From Nocardioides psychrotolerans (lineage in GTDB: Bacteria; Actinomycetota; Actinomycetes; Propionibacteriales; Nocardioidaceae): a DNA stretch of 64,000 bases. Location: positions 62,001-126,000 of the forward strand of contig NZ_FOQG01000013.1 of the NCBI RefSeq assembly GCF_900113685.1. The letters run 5' to 3'. Shown piece after piece: positions 24,694 through 32,455 of this stretch (position 1 is its first letter; each line of letters opens with the position of its first letter). Made by a program: the position numbers and the translations under genes. Under the pieces are notes generated by a model. It was not told the DNA's origin. It saw only the letters and a list, made by a program, of their open reading frames with translations, and searched no databases.

Positions 24694-25893
24694 TCAGGAC
24701 TTGAGCTTGTAGTCCTTGAGCAGCGACCGGCCGATGATCATCTTCTGGATGTCGGCGGTGCCCTCGCCGATCAGCATGAACGCGGCCTCGCGGTAGAGGC
24801 GCTCGATCTCGTACTCCTTGGAGTAGCCGTAGCCGCCGTGGATGCGGAAGGAGTCCTGGACGACCTCGTTGCAGTACTCCGCTGCGAGGTACTTGGCCAT
24901 CCCGGCCTCGACGTCGTTGCGCTCCCCGCCGTCCTTGATGCGCGCTGCCTTGACCATCATCGCGTGCGAGGCCTCGACCTTGGTCGCCATCTCCGCGAGG
25001 CGGAAGAGGATCGCCTGGTGCTCGGCGATCTGCTTGCCGAAGGTCTCACGCGTCTGGGCGTAGGCGATCGCGAGCTCGAAGGCGCGGTTGGCGATGCCGC
25101 AGGCGCGGGCCGCGACGTTGACGCGACCCACCTCGACGCCGTCCATCATCTGGTAGAAGCCCTTGCCGGCCTCACCGCCCAGGATCTGCTCGGCCGAGAT
25201 CTGGTGGCCCTCGAAGATCGCCTCGGTCGTGTCGACGCCCTTGTAGCCCATCTTGTCGATCTTGCCCGGGATCGTGAGGCCGGGCGCGGTCTCGCCGAAG
25301 CCGGCCTCCTTCTCCACCAGGAAGGTCGTCATGTTCTTGTAGACCGAATCGTTGCCCTCGTCGGTCTTGACCAGCACCGCGATCAGCGTCGAGGAGCCAC
25401 CGTTGGTCAGCCACATCTTCTGGCCGTCGATGGTGTAGTCGCCGTCGTCGCCCTTGGTCGCCTTGGTCTTGATCGCCGCGACGTCCGAGCCGAGACCCGG
25501 CTCCGACATCGAGAACGAGCCACGGACCTCGCCGGTCGCCATCCGGGGCAGGTACTTCTGCTTCTGCTCCTCGGTGCCGTGGCGCATCAGGAGATAGGCC
25601 ACGATGAAGTGGGTGTTGATGACGCCCGAGACGCTCATCCAGCCTCGCGCGATCTCCTCGACGCACAGCGCGTAGGTCAGCAGCGACTCGCCGAGGCCGT
25701 CGTACTCCTCGGGGATCATCACGCCGAAGATGCCGAGCTCCTTGAGACCGTCGACGATCTCCTGGGGGTACTCGTCCGCGTGCTCCAGCTCCGTGGCCAC
25801 CGGCAGGATCTTCTCGTCGACGAACTGGCGGACCGCCTTGAGGATCTCGGTCTGGTCTTCGGTGAGTCCGTCGGTCTCGCAGAGGCGACCCAT
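24694..25893 (-). CDS. Acyl-CoA dehydrogenase
   Basis: A 399-residue FAD enzyme that introduces the alpha-beta double bond in acyl-CoA. Visible are the FAD/substrate signature S-M-S-E-P-G-L-G-S-D near 134-143, the L-T-N-G-G stretch, and the C-terminal I-G-E-G-T-A-D-I-Q with the catalytic-base position Glu377. Its closest type is the short-/branched-chain class. AAGGAG precedes ATG 25893, and a TAGCGT sequence at 25953-25958 (minus strand) may be its -10. The chain-length preference cannot be read from sequence. Confidence 0.95.
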   Translation of the reverse strand: MGRLCETDGLTEDQTEILKAVRQFVDEKILPVATELEHADEYPQEIVDGLKELGIFGVMIPEEYDGLGESLLTYALCVEEIARGWMSVSGVINTHFIVAYLLMRHGTEEQKQKYLPRMATGEVRGSFSMSEPGLGSDVAAIKTKATKGDDGDYTIDGQKMWLTNGGSSTLIAVLVKTDEGNDSVYKNMTTFLVEKEAGFGETAPGLTIPGKIDKMGYKGVDTTEAIFEGHQISAEQILGGEAGKGFYQMMDGVEVGRVNVAARACGIANRAFELAIAYAQTRETFGKQIAEHQAILFRLAEMATKVEASHAMMVKAARIKDGGERNDVEAGMAKYLAAEYCNEVVQDSFRIHGGYGYSKEYEIERLYREAAFMLIGEGTADIQKMIIGRSLLKDYKLKS

Positions 25894-25999
25894 GGTCTGG
25901 CTCCTTCGTAGTGCCGGGCTGGATGCAGTGACGTGGTGCGGGGGCTGCGCGAACGCTACCGGGCCCCCGTCGTTCGTCCTATGGCCAGTTTCACACCCC

Positions 26000-26221
26000 T
26001 CAGAAGCGCTTCCTCACCTGACGCACCCGGTGCTCCAACGCCACGACGAGCGACTGCTCCAGCGCCGCGACCTGGGCCTCGAGCGGCTCGGCGAGCGCGC
26101 TGTTCTCCGCGACCGCGACCTCGAGGCTCTCCACCCGACGTCGCAACCGCAGCACCTCCTCGAGGCCCGTGCCCGCGGCAATTCGGCGCGCGACGCCCTG
26201 GAGCCGCCCCGAGGACCTCAT
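26000..26221 (-). CDS. Small coiled-coil protein (DUF6752-like)
   Basis: A 73-residue protein that is almost wholly a heptad-repeat coiled coil (about residues 15-65), ending in a basic R-Q-V-R-K-R-F tail. It resembles DUF6752 proteins, which in Nocardioides-type genomes lie beside glycosyltransferase or sulfotransferase genes; I am not certain of the family. ATG 26221 begins 7 bp after the sulfotransferase stop with GAGG upstream. The sulfotransferase next to it ends in a similar coiled coil, so the two may interact. Confidence 0.65.
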   Translation of the reverse strand: MRSSGRLQGVARRIAAGTGLEEVLRLRRRVESLEVAVAENSALAEPLEAQVAALEQSLVVALEHRVRQVRKRF

Positions 26222-26228
26222 CGGAGCC

Positions 26229-27524
26229 TCACAGGGACTCACTGCGGTAGGTGTTGAGCGCCCTGGCAGCGACGCGCCCGTCGGTCGAGCGCGGCGGCAT
26301 CAGCAGCTCGGTGACCACATCGGTGAGCTCCGCGACCCGCAGGTGCAGGGCCCGGCTGCGCGCGACCTCGGCCTCGAGCTCGGCCACCCGCCCCCGGAGG
26401 TCCTCGGCCCGTGCGTCGACCCGCGGCGCCGTGACCCGTCGTACGACGCCCTTGCCTAGCACGGACAGGCGGGAGCCTTCCTCGGCCTGGGGCGACGCGG
26501 CCGCACCGCCCTCGAGGGTGCGTTCGCGCACGAGCTCGAGCAGCCGCACGATGGTCGCGACCGCGACCGCGAGCAGCTCGGTGTCACTGGCCTGGCCCGG
26601 GGTGCGTGCGTCGCGACGGCTCGCGACGATGTCGTCGAGGTCCCCGTGCACGGTGTAGCCGGCCTCGCGCAGCGCAGCCACCGCCTCGGTCGAGCGGGAC
26701 GACGCATCGGCAAACTGCCGGTCGGTGAGCCCGATCGGCTCCCGGTCGAGGTCGACCAGGACGCCGTGGGCCAGGGTGTCGCGCAACCAGCGGGACTGCT
26801 CGCGGTTGCCGGTGATCGGCTCGCGCACCAACTCGTTGACGCGCCGCAGCAGCTCGGCAGCGACCAGCCCCAGCGAGGCGTTGACCCGCTCCACGTCCAG
26901 CTGCAGCCCGGGAACGTCGATCCGGCAGGCAGCCGCGAAGCGTCGCCACAGCTCGTGGTCGTCCGCCGCGCCGCGCGGGACCGTCACGACGTGCACGCGC
27001 TCGGGCGGCAGGTCGGCGCCCCAGCGGGCGGCGACGCCGGCCGGGTCCATCGTGCGCCAACTCCACTCGGCGCGGGCGCCGGCCGACTCCGGACGCGGCT
27101 TCCACCGCTCGAACGGCGTGGTGAGGGCGAACTTGAGGCGCTCCTGCCAGGCGGACGGGACCGCGGCGCCGAGGTCGCGAGCGGTGATGACGACGTGGAC
27201 CTCGATCCCGGCGAGGTCGGCCAGGGCGGTCGTGACCTGCTCGGCGGACGCACCGGCGAAGAGCTCGTAGCTGAGGACGGCGCTGTCGCCGCGCCAGGCG
27301 ATGACCTGCTCGACGAGCCGCCGCCACGAGGTGCGGGCGCGCTCGGGGAGGTGGTCGAGACGGGGGTCCTCGCGGACCACCATGGCGGCATGGATGCGGT
27401 CGAGGTGGCGCTCGCCGACGACGAGGACCCCTGCCGACGCCAGGCGCGCCCGGTTGGCCTCGAGCACCTGCTGGAGGTAGGTGGTGCCCGATTTCGGCGC
27501 ACCGACGTGCAGGTAGAGACGCAT
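26229..27524 (-). CDS. Sulfotransferase-like protein with C-terminal coiled coil
   Basis: A 431-residue protein. The P-loop H-V-G-A-P-K-S-G-T-T-Y-L-Q lies at residues 6-18, and I-T-A-R-D-L-G-A-A-V-P-S-A-W is the 3'-phosphate-binding region. Residues about 372-410 form a coiled coil with D-L-R-G-R-V-A-E-L-E. ATG 27524 is used; GTG 27530 overlaps the upstream stop as GTGA and is an equally good start. It sits between the LicD-methyltransferase gene and a small coiled-coil gene. Probable role: sulfation of a surface polymer. Confidence 0.78.
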   Translation of the reverse strand: MRLYLHVGAPKSGTTYLQQVLEANRARLASAGVLVVGERHLDRIHAAMVVREDPRLDHLPERARTSWRRLVEQVIAWRGDSAVLSYELFAGASAEQVTTALADLAGIEVHVVITARDLGAAVPSAWQERLKFALTTPFERWKPRPESAGARAEWSWRTMDPAGVAARWGADLPPERVHVVTVPRGAADDHELWRRFAAACRIDVPGLQLDVERVNASLGLVAAELLRRVNELVREPITGNREQSRWLRDTLAHGVLVDLDREPIGLTDRQFADASSRSTEAVAALREAGYTVHGDLDDIVASRRDARTPGQASDTELLAVAVATIVRLLELVRERTLEGGAAASPQAEEGSRLSVLGKGVVRRVTAPRVDARAEDLRGRVAELEAEVARSRALHLRVAELTDVVTELLMPPRSTDGRVAARALNTYRSESL

Positions 27525-27526
27525 GG

Positions 27527-29095
27527 TCACTGCTGGGAGTCCTCTCCGGAGGTTCCGGCGATCGCCGGCCACTCGACGACCATTCTCCACCGGGCCGGGG
27601 CGCCACCGGCAACGGCCGCCGCAGCGTCGAGGAAACCGTCGCGGTGCACCACGACTCCCCCGGCGCGGACGGCCTCGCCCTCGACGAGGCGCGGGTCGAG
27701 CGGCAGCCGCTTGCCGCCGCCGTGGGTGGCGCGCCACTCAGCAGCGTCGCGCCGCGAGAGGGCCTGCCCCTCGAGGAAGGCAGCGCCTCCGCCGCGCATG
27801 GTCATGGACGCGAAGCGCCAGAAGTTCTCCAGCCCGTCGGGCTCGAGCGTCTCGAGCAGCTCGCGGGCATAGAGCGTGTGCGGGCGGCGGTCGCGGGCGA
27901 TCAGTGCGGCCCGGGTGAGGACGTCGCGCAGGTCGTAGAGGTTGAGGTGGGAGAACGACGCCGGCAGCCTCGCCCGTCGCGCGAGCCGCTGGGGACGGCG
28001 CAGCGACTGGCGCGAGTAGTCGAGGCCGACGACGGCCCAGCCGCGCTCGGCGAGGGCGAGCGCGTCGTCGCCGGCGCCGGAGCCGAGCTCGACCACCCGG
28101 GCGTCCTCGGGCAGCCGGTCGGCCACCCACCCGGCGAAGTCGGACGCACCGTGGGTGGGGTCCTTGGCGAGGTCGCCGACGTGCTGCTCCCAGTCACGAC
28201 GCTGACGCATCAGCGAGGAGAACCAGCCGTCGAAGCGCTGCACGGTCTCGGGACCGGGCTCGTGCTTGAACGACGGGTCCGGCACCCGCCAGCCGGGGCC
28301 GTAGGACACGGCCAGCATTGCGTCCGGGTCGGCCGGGGCAGGGAGCATCCGGCCCTCGAACTCGAGCTCGGTCAACGGGAGGATCGCTGCGCGCGGCACC
28401 TGCTGGCGCACCGTGGCGGTCTCGTGGAGCAGGTCGCCCACGTAGAAGCAGGTGTAGACGTCGATGCTGGCCATGCCACCGTCGGGGGAGGTCCACACGA
28501 CGGTGATGAAGGATCCCGACTTGTTGAGCACGGTCATCCCGTGGCGGCGCAGCGCGCGCCCGACCTCGTAGAGCTCGATGGCCATCTCCGCCGGCGTCTG
28601 CTTCTCGCTGAGGTAGGCCAGGTCGATGTCGGAGTCGTGTCCGATCACCTTGCCCTCGCGGGCCGCGCCCAGGAGCGTGCCGAAGGCGATCCACCCGAGC
28701 ACGCCGCACTCCGACTCCATCACCTCGAGGATCCGGTCGGTCGTGTCGACCATCTGCTCGACGACGCTGGAGTCACGACCGGAGAACGGCCGCTGGAGCA
28801 GACCCCACTTGTCGATCATCACCGGGATGCCGGCCTTGTCGACGAAGCGGACACGGCCGGTGCCGGTGCCGAAGGTGACCGGGCCGGAGAACAGCTCCTC
28901 GTCGCCCTCCACGACCCGCACGGCGGACTCGCCGTTGAGCCAGCGCTTCATCCGCTTGGGCCAGGCCACGACCTGCTCGTCGCGACCCGGGCGGGGGGTC
29001 GCGGTGTAGGACCACGCGACGTGGCCGTCGAAGGACACGTCGCCGGAGCCTGCGTGGTCTCCCGGGAAGTGCAGTCCCGCGTCGTCGACGCGCAT
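27527..29095 (-). CDS. LicD-type phosphotransferase fused to a SAM methyltransferase
   Basis: A 522-residue two-domain protein. The middle part (about 110-240) is LicD/fukutin-like: I-A-F-G-T-L-L-G-A-A-R-E-G at 136-148 followed by the metal-binding H-D-S-D-I-D at 153-158. The C-terminal part has a class I methyltransferase motif I, V-V-E-L-G-S-G-A-G-D-D, at 334-344 and an acidic D-Y-S at 359-361. LicD enzymes add phosphocholine or similar groups to surface glycopolymers. The first 100 residues are not recognised. GTG 29110 is an alternative start. The gene is 2 bp upstream of the sulfotransferase gene. Confidence 0.8.
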   Translation of the reverse strand: MRVDDAGLHFPGDHAGSGDVSFDGHVAWSYTATPRPGRDEQVVAWPKRMKRWLNGESAVRVVEGDEELFSGPVTFGTGTGRVRFVDKAGIPVMIDKWGLLQRPFSGRDSSVVEQMVDTTDRILEVMESECGVLGWIAFGTLLGAAREGKVIGHDSDIDLAYLSEKQTPAEMAIELYEVGRALRRHGMTVLNKSGSFITVVWTSPDGGMASIDVYTCFYVGDLLHETATVRQQVPRAAILPLTELEFEGRMLPAPADPDAMLAVSYGPGWRVPDPSFKHEPGPETVQRFDGWFSSLMRQRRDWEQHVGDLAKDPTHGASDFAGWVADRLPEDARVVELGSGAGDDALALAERGWAVVGLDYSRQSLRRPQRLARRARLPASFSHLNLYDLRDVLTRAALIARDRRPHTLYARELLETLEPDGLENFWRFASMTMRGGGAAFLEGQALSRRDAAEWRATHGGGKRLPLDPRLVEGEAVRAGGVVVHRDGFLDAAAAVAGGAPARWRMVVEWPAIAGTSGEDSQQ

Positions 29096-29121
29096 GTCCG
29101 GGCCAGCCACGACAGGCGAGG

Positions 29122-30186
29122 CTACGGCACCGACACCGTGGTGCTCAGCACGGCATGGTCGGTGATGCGGCGCACTGCCGGGCCCTCGTCGAGCAGGAAG
29201 CCCGAGAAGTCGATGTCGGAGGTGCCGAAGATCCAGTCGACACGGTTGGGGCGGGGCACCAGGCACCTGCCACCGGAGTTGGAGCCACCGTTGGCCGCGA
29301 TCATCCCGGCCCGGGCGGTGAAGTAGCAGAAGGCCTCGTCGTGCTCGTTGAAGTCACCGACCAGGAAGACCGGGATGCCGTCCTTCTTGAGCTCGTTGAC
29401 GGCCTCCGCCTCGATCGCCATCGCCTTGTCGCGCTCGGGCTCGCGACCCTGGGCGTCTCGCGGCGAGTTGTGGATGTTGAGCACGTAGATCTCGCGGCCG
29501 GTCTCGATGTGCTGGAGTCGCACGACCGGCTGCGGCCGTGTCTTGCCCACGAACGGGACCGTGATGGAGCCGGTGAACGTCGGGGTCCACACCGCCGAGC
29601 TCCACATCAGCGACTGTGGGACCCCCGCGCCACCGAGCGCCTCACCGGGCCAGAAGTCCCACGTGCCGCCGAGGGAGCGGTCGAGCGCCTCCACCTGGTC
29701 GCGCTGGATCTCCTGGAGCCCGACCACGCTCGAGCCGTAGGCGTTGACCAGGCTCGCGGCCCACTCGGTGCGGATCCGGCCAGGGGCGAACTCCGAGGCT
29801 GCGCCACCGGGGGCGGTGTGCTGGCTGCCGAGGATGTTGAAGGTGGTCAGCACGAAGTCGAAGGGCTGGTCACCGGCGAGGGCCTCCGCGGCGTTGGCCA
29901 GCGACTTGGCACCCGAGGGCAGGGCCTGGGCGACCTCGCCACGCTCCCGCAGGGCGCTGGTGGCGATCTCCTCGGGCGACATGGTGGCAAGGTCGGCCGC
30001 GCTCGTGCTGAGGGGCACAGGCGCGGACGGGAGGGCTGCGGCCTGGGGCGCCGGCTCCTCGGCCGGACCGGAGCGACCGAGCAGGTTGGCCACCACGACC
30101 ACCAGCACGATCGCGACCACACCACCGACGGTGGCGAGGACCCCGAGCCGCTCGGAGGTCGAGCGGGACTCGTCGTCGTCGTTCAT
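29122..30186 (-). CDS. Membrane-anchored endonuclease/exonuclease/phosphatase-fold hydrolase
   Basis: A 354-residue protein with an N-terminal membrane anchor (about 15-37), an Ala/Pro/Ser-rich spacer to about 105 and a DNase I/inositol-phosphatase-type domain. All core residues are visible: Asn117 in T-F-N-I-L-G, Glu159 in L-Q-E-I, His239, Asp278 and Asn280 in V-G-D-F-N, and D-H at 343-344. It therefore looks catalytically intact and acts outside the membrane on a phosphodiester or phosphomonoester. Its ATG overlaps the RCC1-protein stop by 4 bp. Confidence 0.88.
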   Translation of the reverse strand: MNDDDESRSTSERLGVLATVGGVVAIVLVVVVANLLGRSGPAEEPAPQAAALPSAPVPLSTSAADLATMSPEEIATSALRERGEVAQALPSGAKSLANAAEALAGDQPFDFVLTTFNILGSQHTAPGGAASEFAPGRIRTEWAASLVNAYGSSVVGLQEIQRDQVEALDRSLGGTWDFWPGEALGGAGVPQSLMWSSAVWTPTFTGSITVPFVGKTRPQPVVRLQHIETGREIYVLNIHNSPRDAQGREPERDKAMAIEAEAVNELKKDGIPVFLVGDFNEHDEAFCYFTARAGMIAANGGSNSGGRCLVPRPNRVDWIFGTSDIDFSGFLLDEGPAVRRITDHAVLSTTVSVP

Positions 30187-32405
30187 CGCACCTCCTTCGG
30201 CACCGGTCGGTCGGTTCGCGAACCGTCACCGACCTGGCCCAGCTCGTTGTTGCCCCAGCACGCGGTGACGCCGCCGTCATGGCTCCCACAGGTGTGGAAC
30301 CATCCCGCGTCGACCGACAACCAGGACTCGTCGCTGCGGACCAGGACCGGCACCGTTCTCGACTGCCGACCACCGTCCCCGAGCTGGGAGTAGGAGTTGC
30401 TCCCCCAGCACCAGGCCGAACCCGTGTTGTCGACGCCGCACGAGGTGGCGTCTCCCACGGAGAGACTAGTCCAGATGCGGTCGCCCTTCACCGGAACAGC
30501 GACCCGTCGGAGCGTCTTGGTGCCGTCTCCGAGCTGTCCCCTGTCGTTGAGGCCCCAGCACCATGCGGCGCCCTCGAGCGTCACTCCGCAGGTGTGCGCC
30601 CAGCCGGAGCTCAGCTGGGCCCAGGCCTGGTCCCCGGCGACCCGGGAGGGCCGAGGCTGGGGCGACTGGTTCTCGCCGGTCCCCTGACCGAAGACGTTCT
30701 GCCCCCAGCACCAGGCCGTGGCGTCAGCACGGACACCGCAGGTGGAGAACCCACCGGTGGTCACGCTCGCCCAGTCGCTGTCGGTCCCGACCCGGGTCGG
30801 GGTGGCGCGCTGGTCGAACGTGCCGTCGCCGAGCTGGCCGCGCAGGTTGCTCCCCCAGCACCACAGGGTCCCGTTGCTCCGGGTGGCGCAGGTGTGGAAC
30901 CAGCTGGTGCTGACCGAGGTCCAGACGCTGCCGGTCCCGACCTGGACCGGGGTGGAGCGCGGTGCACCGCGACCGACGCCGAGCTGGCCGGCGTTGTTGA
31001 GCCCCCAGCACCACAGGGTGCGGTCGGACTTGATGCCGCAGGTGGTGGAGCCGCCGGTGCTCACCGTCGCCCACCCGCCGCTGCCGGCCACCTCGACCGG
31101 GACCTCGGTGCCCGCCGTGGTCGCGTTGCCGAGCTGGCCGAAGTTGTTGCGCCCCCAGCACCAGGCGGTGGCGTCGGTGCGGGTCTCGCAGGACGTCTGG
31201 CCACCAGCACTCACCGCGACCGCCTCCGAGGCGACGGTGAGGACGACAGCGCCCGGGACGTCGGTGGTGGGAGGGTCGGTGCCGCGCACCACGTAGGTGA
31301 TGTTCCAGCTGCCCTGCTCGGTCGGGGTGCCGGTGAGCACCCCGTCTGGTGACAGCGTGAAGCCGGGCGGCAGCTGGAGGGGCTCGGCCCACGCGACGCC
31401 GGCCGCAGCCTCCGGGAGCACGTCGACGGCCAGCTGGAGGGTGAGCGGCTCGCCCACCTCGCCCGAGACCACCTGGACACCGGGGTCGGGCACTGGCCGG
31501 AGCCGGGCGGAGCGCCAGAGCCCGAGGGCGCCGGCGCGCACCAGGCGGGCGCCGGCACCGAGGTGATAGCTGCGCGCGAGGCGCAGGGCGTCCTTCACCG
31601 AGTTGTCGACCGGGTCGCAGACCAGGTCCCCGGCGGAGCAGACACTCACGACCGTGAGGGTCGGCGCGACCGGTGGCACGTCGGCGACGGCCTCGAGGAA
31701 GCGGGGGAAGACACCACTGCGCCCGGCGCCTGCGGCGGGTGCACCGACCGGTGACACCACGCTGCGGGCCCGACGGTCGGGATCGGAGACGAGGAGCGCG
31801 CCGCCCACGCGAGCCAGCCCGTCGGAGCGCCCGCGCAGCACGCCGAGCACGCGATGCACCACCGAGGCGCCCTGGGCGTAGCCCGACAGCAGCACCTGCT
31901 GGGCGGGGCAGTCCAGCGCCGCCTGGTCCAGCGCCGCGACCGCGCGGGTCACCGCCGCTCCGACCGGCCCGCGCCACGCCCGGACCCGGGCAGCGGTGAT
32001 CGTGCGCCGTGCCTTGTCAACGCGCGTGCGGGTGCCCAGCAACGCGGCGGGGGGTTCGCTGTGGAGCCCGAGGCCGAGGGCGCGCACCGTGCGGCCCGAG
32101 ACCGACGCATGGCGCAGCACCGCCCGTCGTACGACGTCGACGGTGCGGCCGGGCCGCTCGCTGCCCAGCGCCTGCTCCCCGCCGCCGTCGACGGTGAGCA
32201 GGAAGGTGTCGTCGCACCGGTCGACGCTCGCAGCGGTCGAGGCCCCGAGGGCGCCGCGGTCAGGGGGCCGGACCGGCCCGGGGGCCGATCCCTGCTGCAG
32301 GACGACGGCCACCGCCCCGACGGACAGCAAGGCTGCCAGCACCAGCGCGACGAACCGGACCGCGCGCACGCGCCAGCCCCCAGGGGCCCCGTCCGGTCGT
32401 CGCAC
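30183..32405 (-). CDS. Secreted cutinase-like / Ig-like / RCC1-repeat protein with inactive nucleophile
   Basis: A 740-residue protein. After a membrane or signal segment (about 15-37), residues 60-290 resemble cutinase/PE-PPE alpha/beta hydrolases, with C-P-A-Q-Q-V-L-L-S-G-Y-A-Q-G at 166-179. The expected G-Y-S-Q-G nucleophile is Ala177, while candidate acid Asp260 and base His281 remain. Residues about 312-395 look like a putative Ig (He_PIG) domain, and 398-740 form seven RCC1 repeats, each with a C-W-G and usually N-x-x-G-Q-L-G. GTG 32405 is the start. It heads the EEP/LicD/sulfotransferase operon. Confidence 0.82.
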   Translation of the reverse strand: MRRPDGAPGGWRVRAVRFVALVLAALLSVGAVAVVLQQGSAPGPVRPPDRGALGASTAASVDRCDDTFLLTVDGGGEQALGSERPGRTVDVVRRAVLRHASVSGRTVRALGLGLHSEPPAALLGTRTRVDKARRTITAARVRAWRGPVGAAVTRAVAALDQAALDCPAQQVLLSGYAQGASVVHRVLGVLRGRSDGLARVGGALLVSDPDRRARSVVSPVGAPAAGAGRSGVFPRFLEAVADVPPVAPTLTVVSVCSAGDLVCDPVDNSVKDALRLARSYHLGAGARLVRAGALGLWRSARLRPVPDPGVQVVSGEVGEPLTLQLAVDVLPEAAAGVAWAEPLQLPPGFTLSPDGVLTGTPTEQGSWNITYVVRGTDPPTTDVPGAVVLTVASEAVAVSAGGQTSCETRTDATAWCWGRNNFGQLGNATTAGTEVPVEVAGSGGWATVSTGGSTTCGIKSDRTLWCWGLNNAGQLGVGRGAPRSTPVQVGTGSVWTSVSTSWFHTCATRSNGTLWCWGSNLRGQLGDGTFDQRATPTRVGTDSDWASVTTGGFSTCGVRADATAWCWGQNVFGQGTGENQSPQPRPSRVAGDQAWAQLSSGWAHTCGVTLEGAAWCWGLNDRGQLGDGTKTLRRVAVPVKGDRIWTSLSVGDATSCGVDNTGSAWCWGSNSYSQLGDGGRQSRTVPVLVRSDESWLSVDAGWFHTCGSHDGGVTACWGNNELGQVGDGSRTDRPVPKEVR

Positions 32406-32455
32406 GCGCTCACGCTAAGGGCAGGCTCGCCCAATCTGGGGGATGCGCGCTGGCG

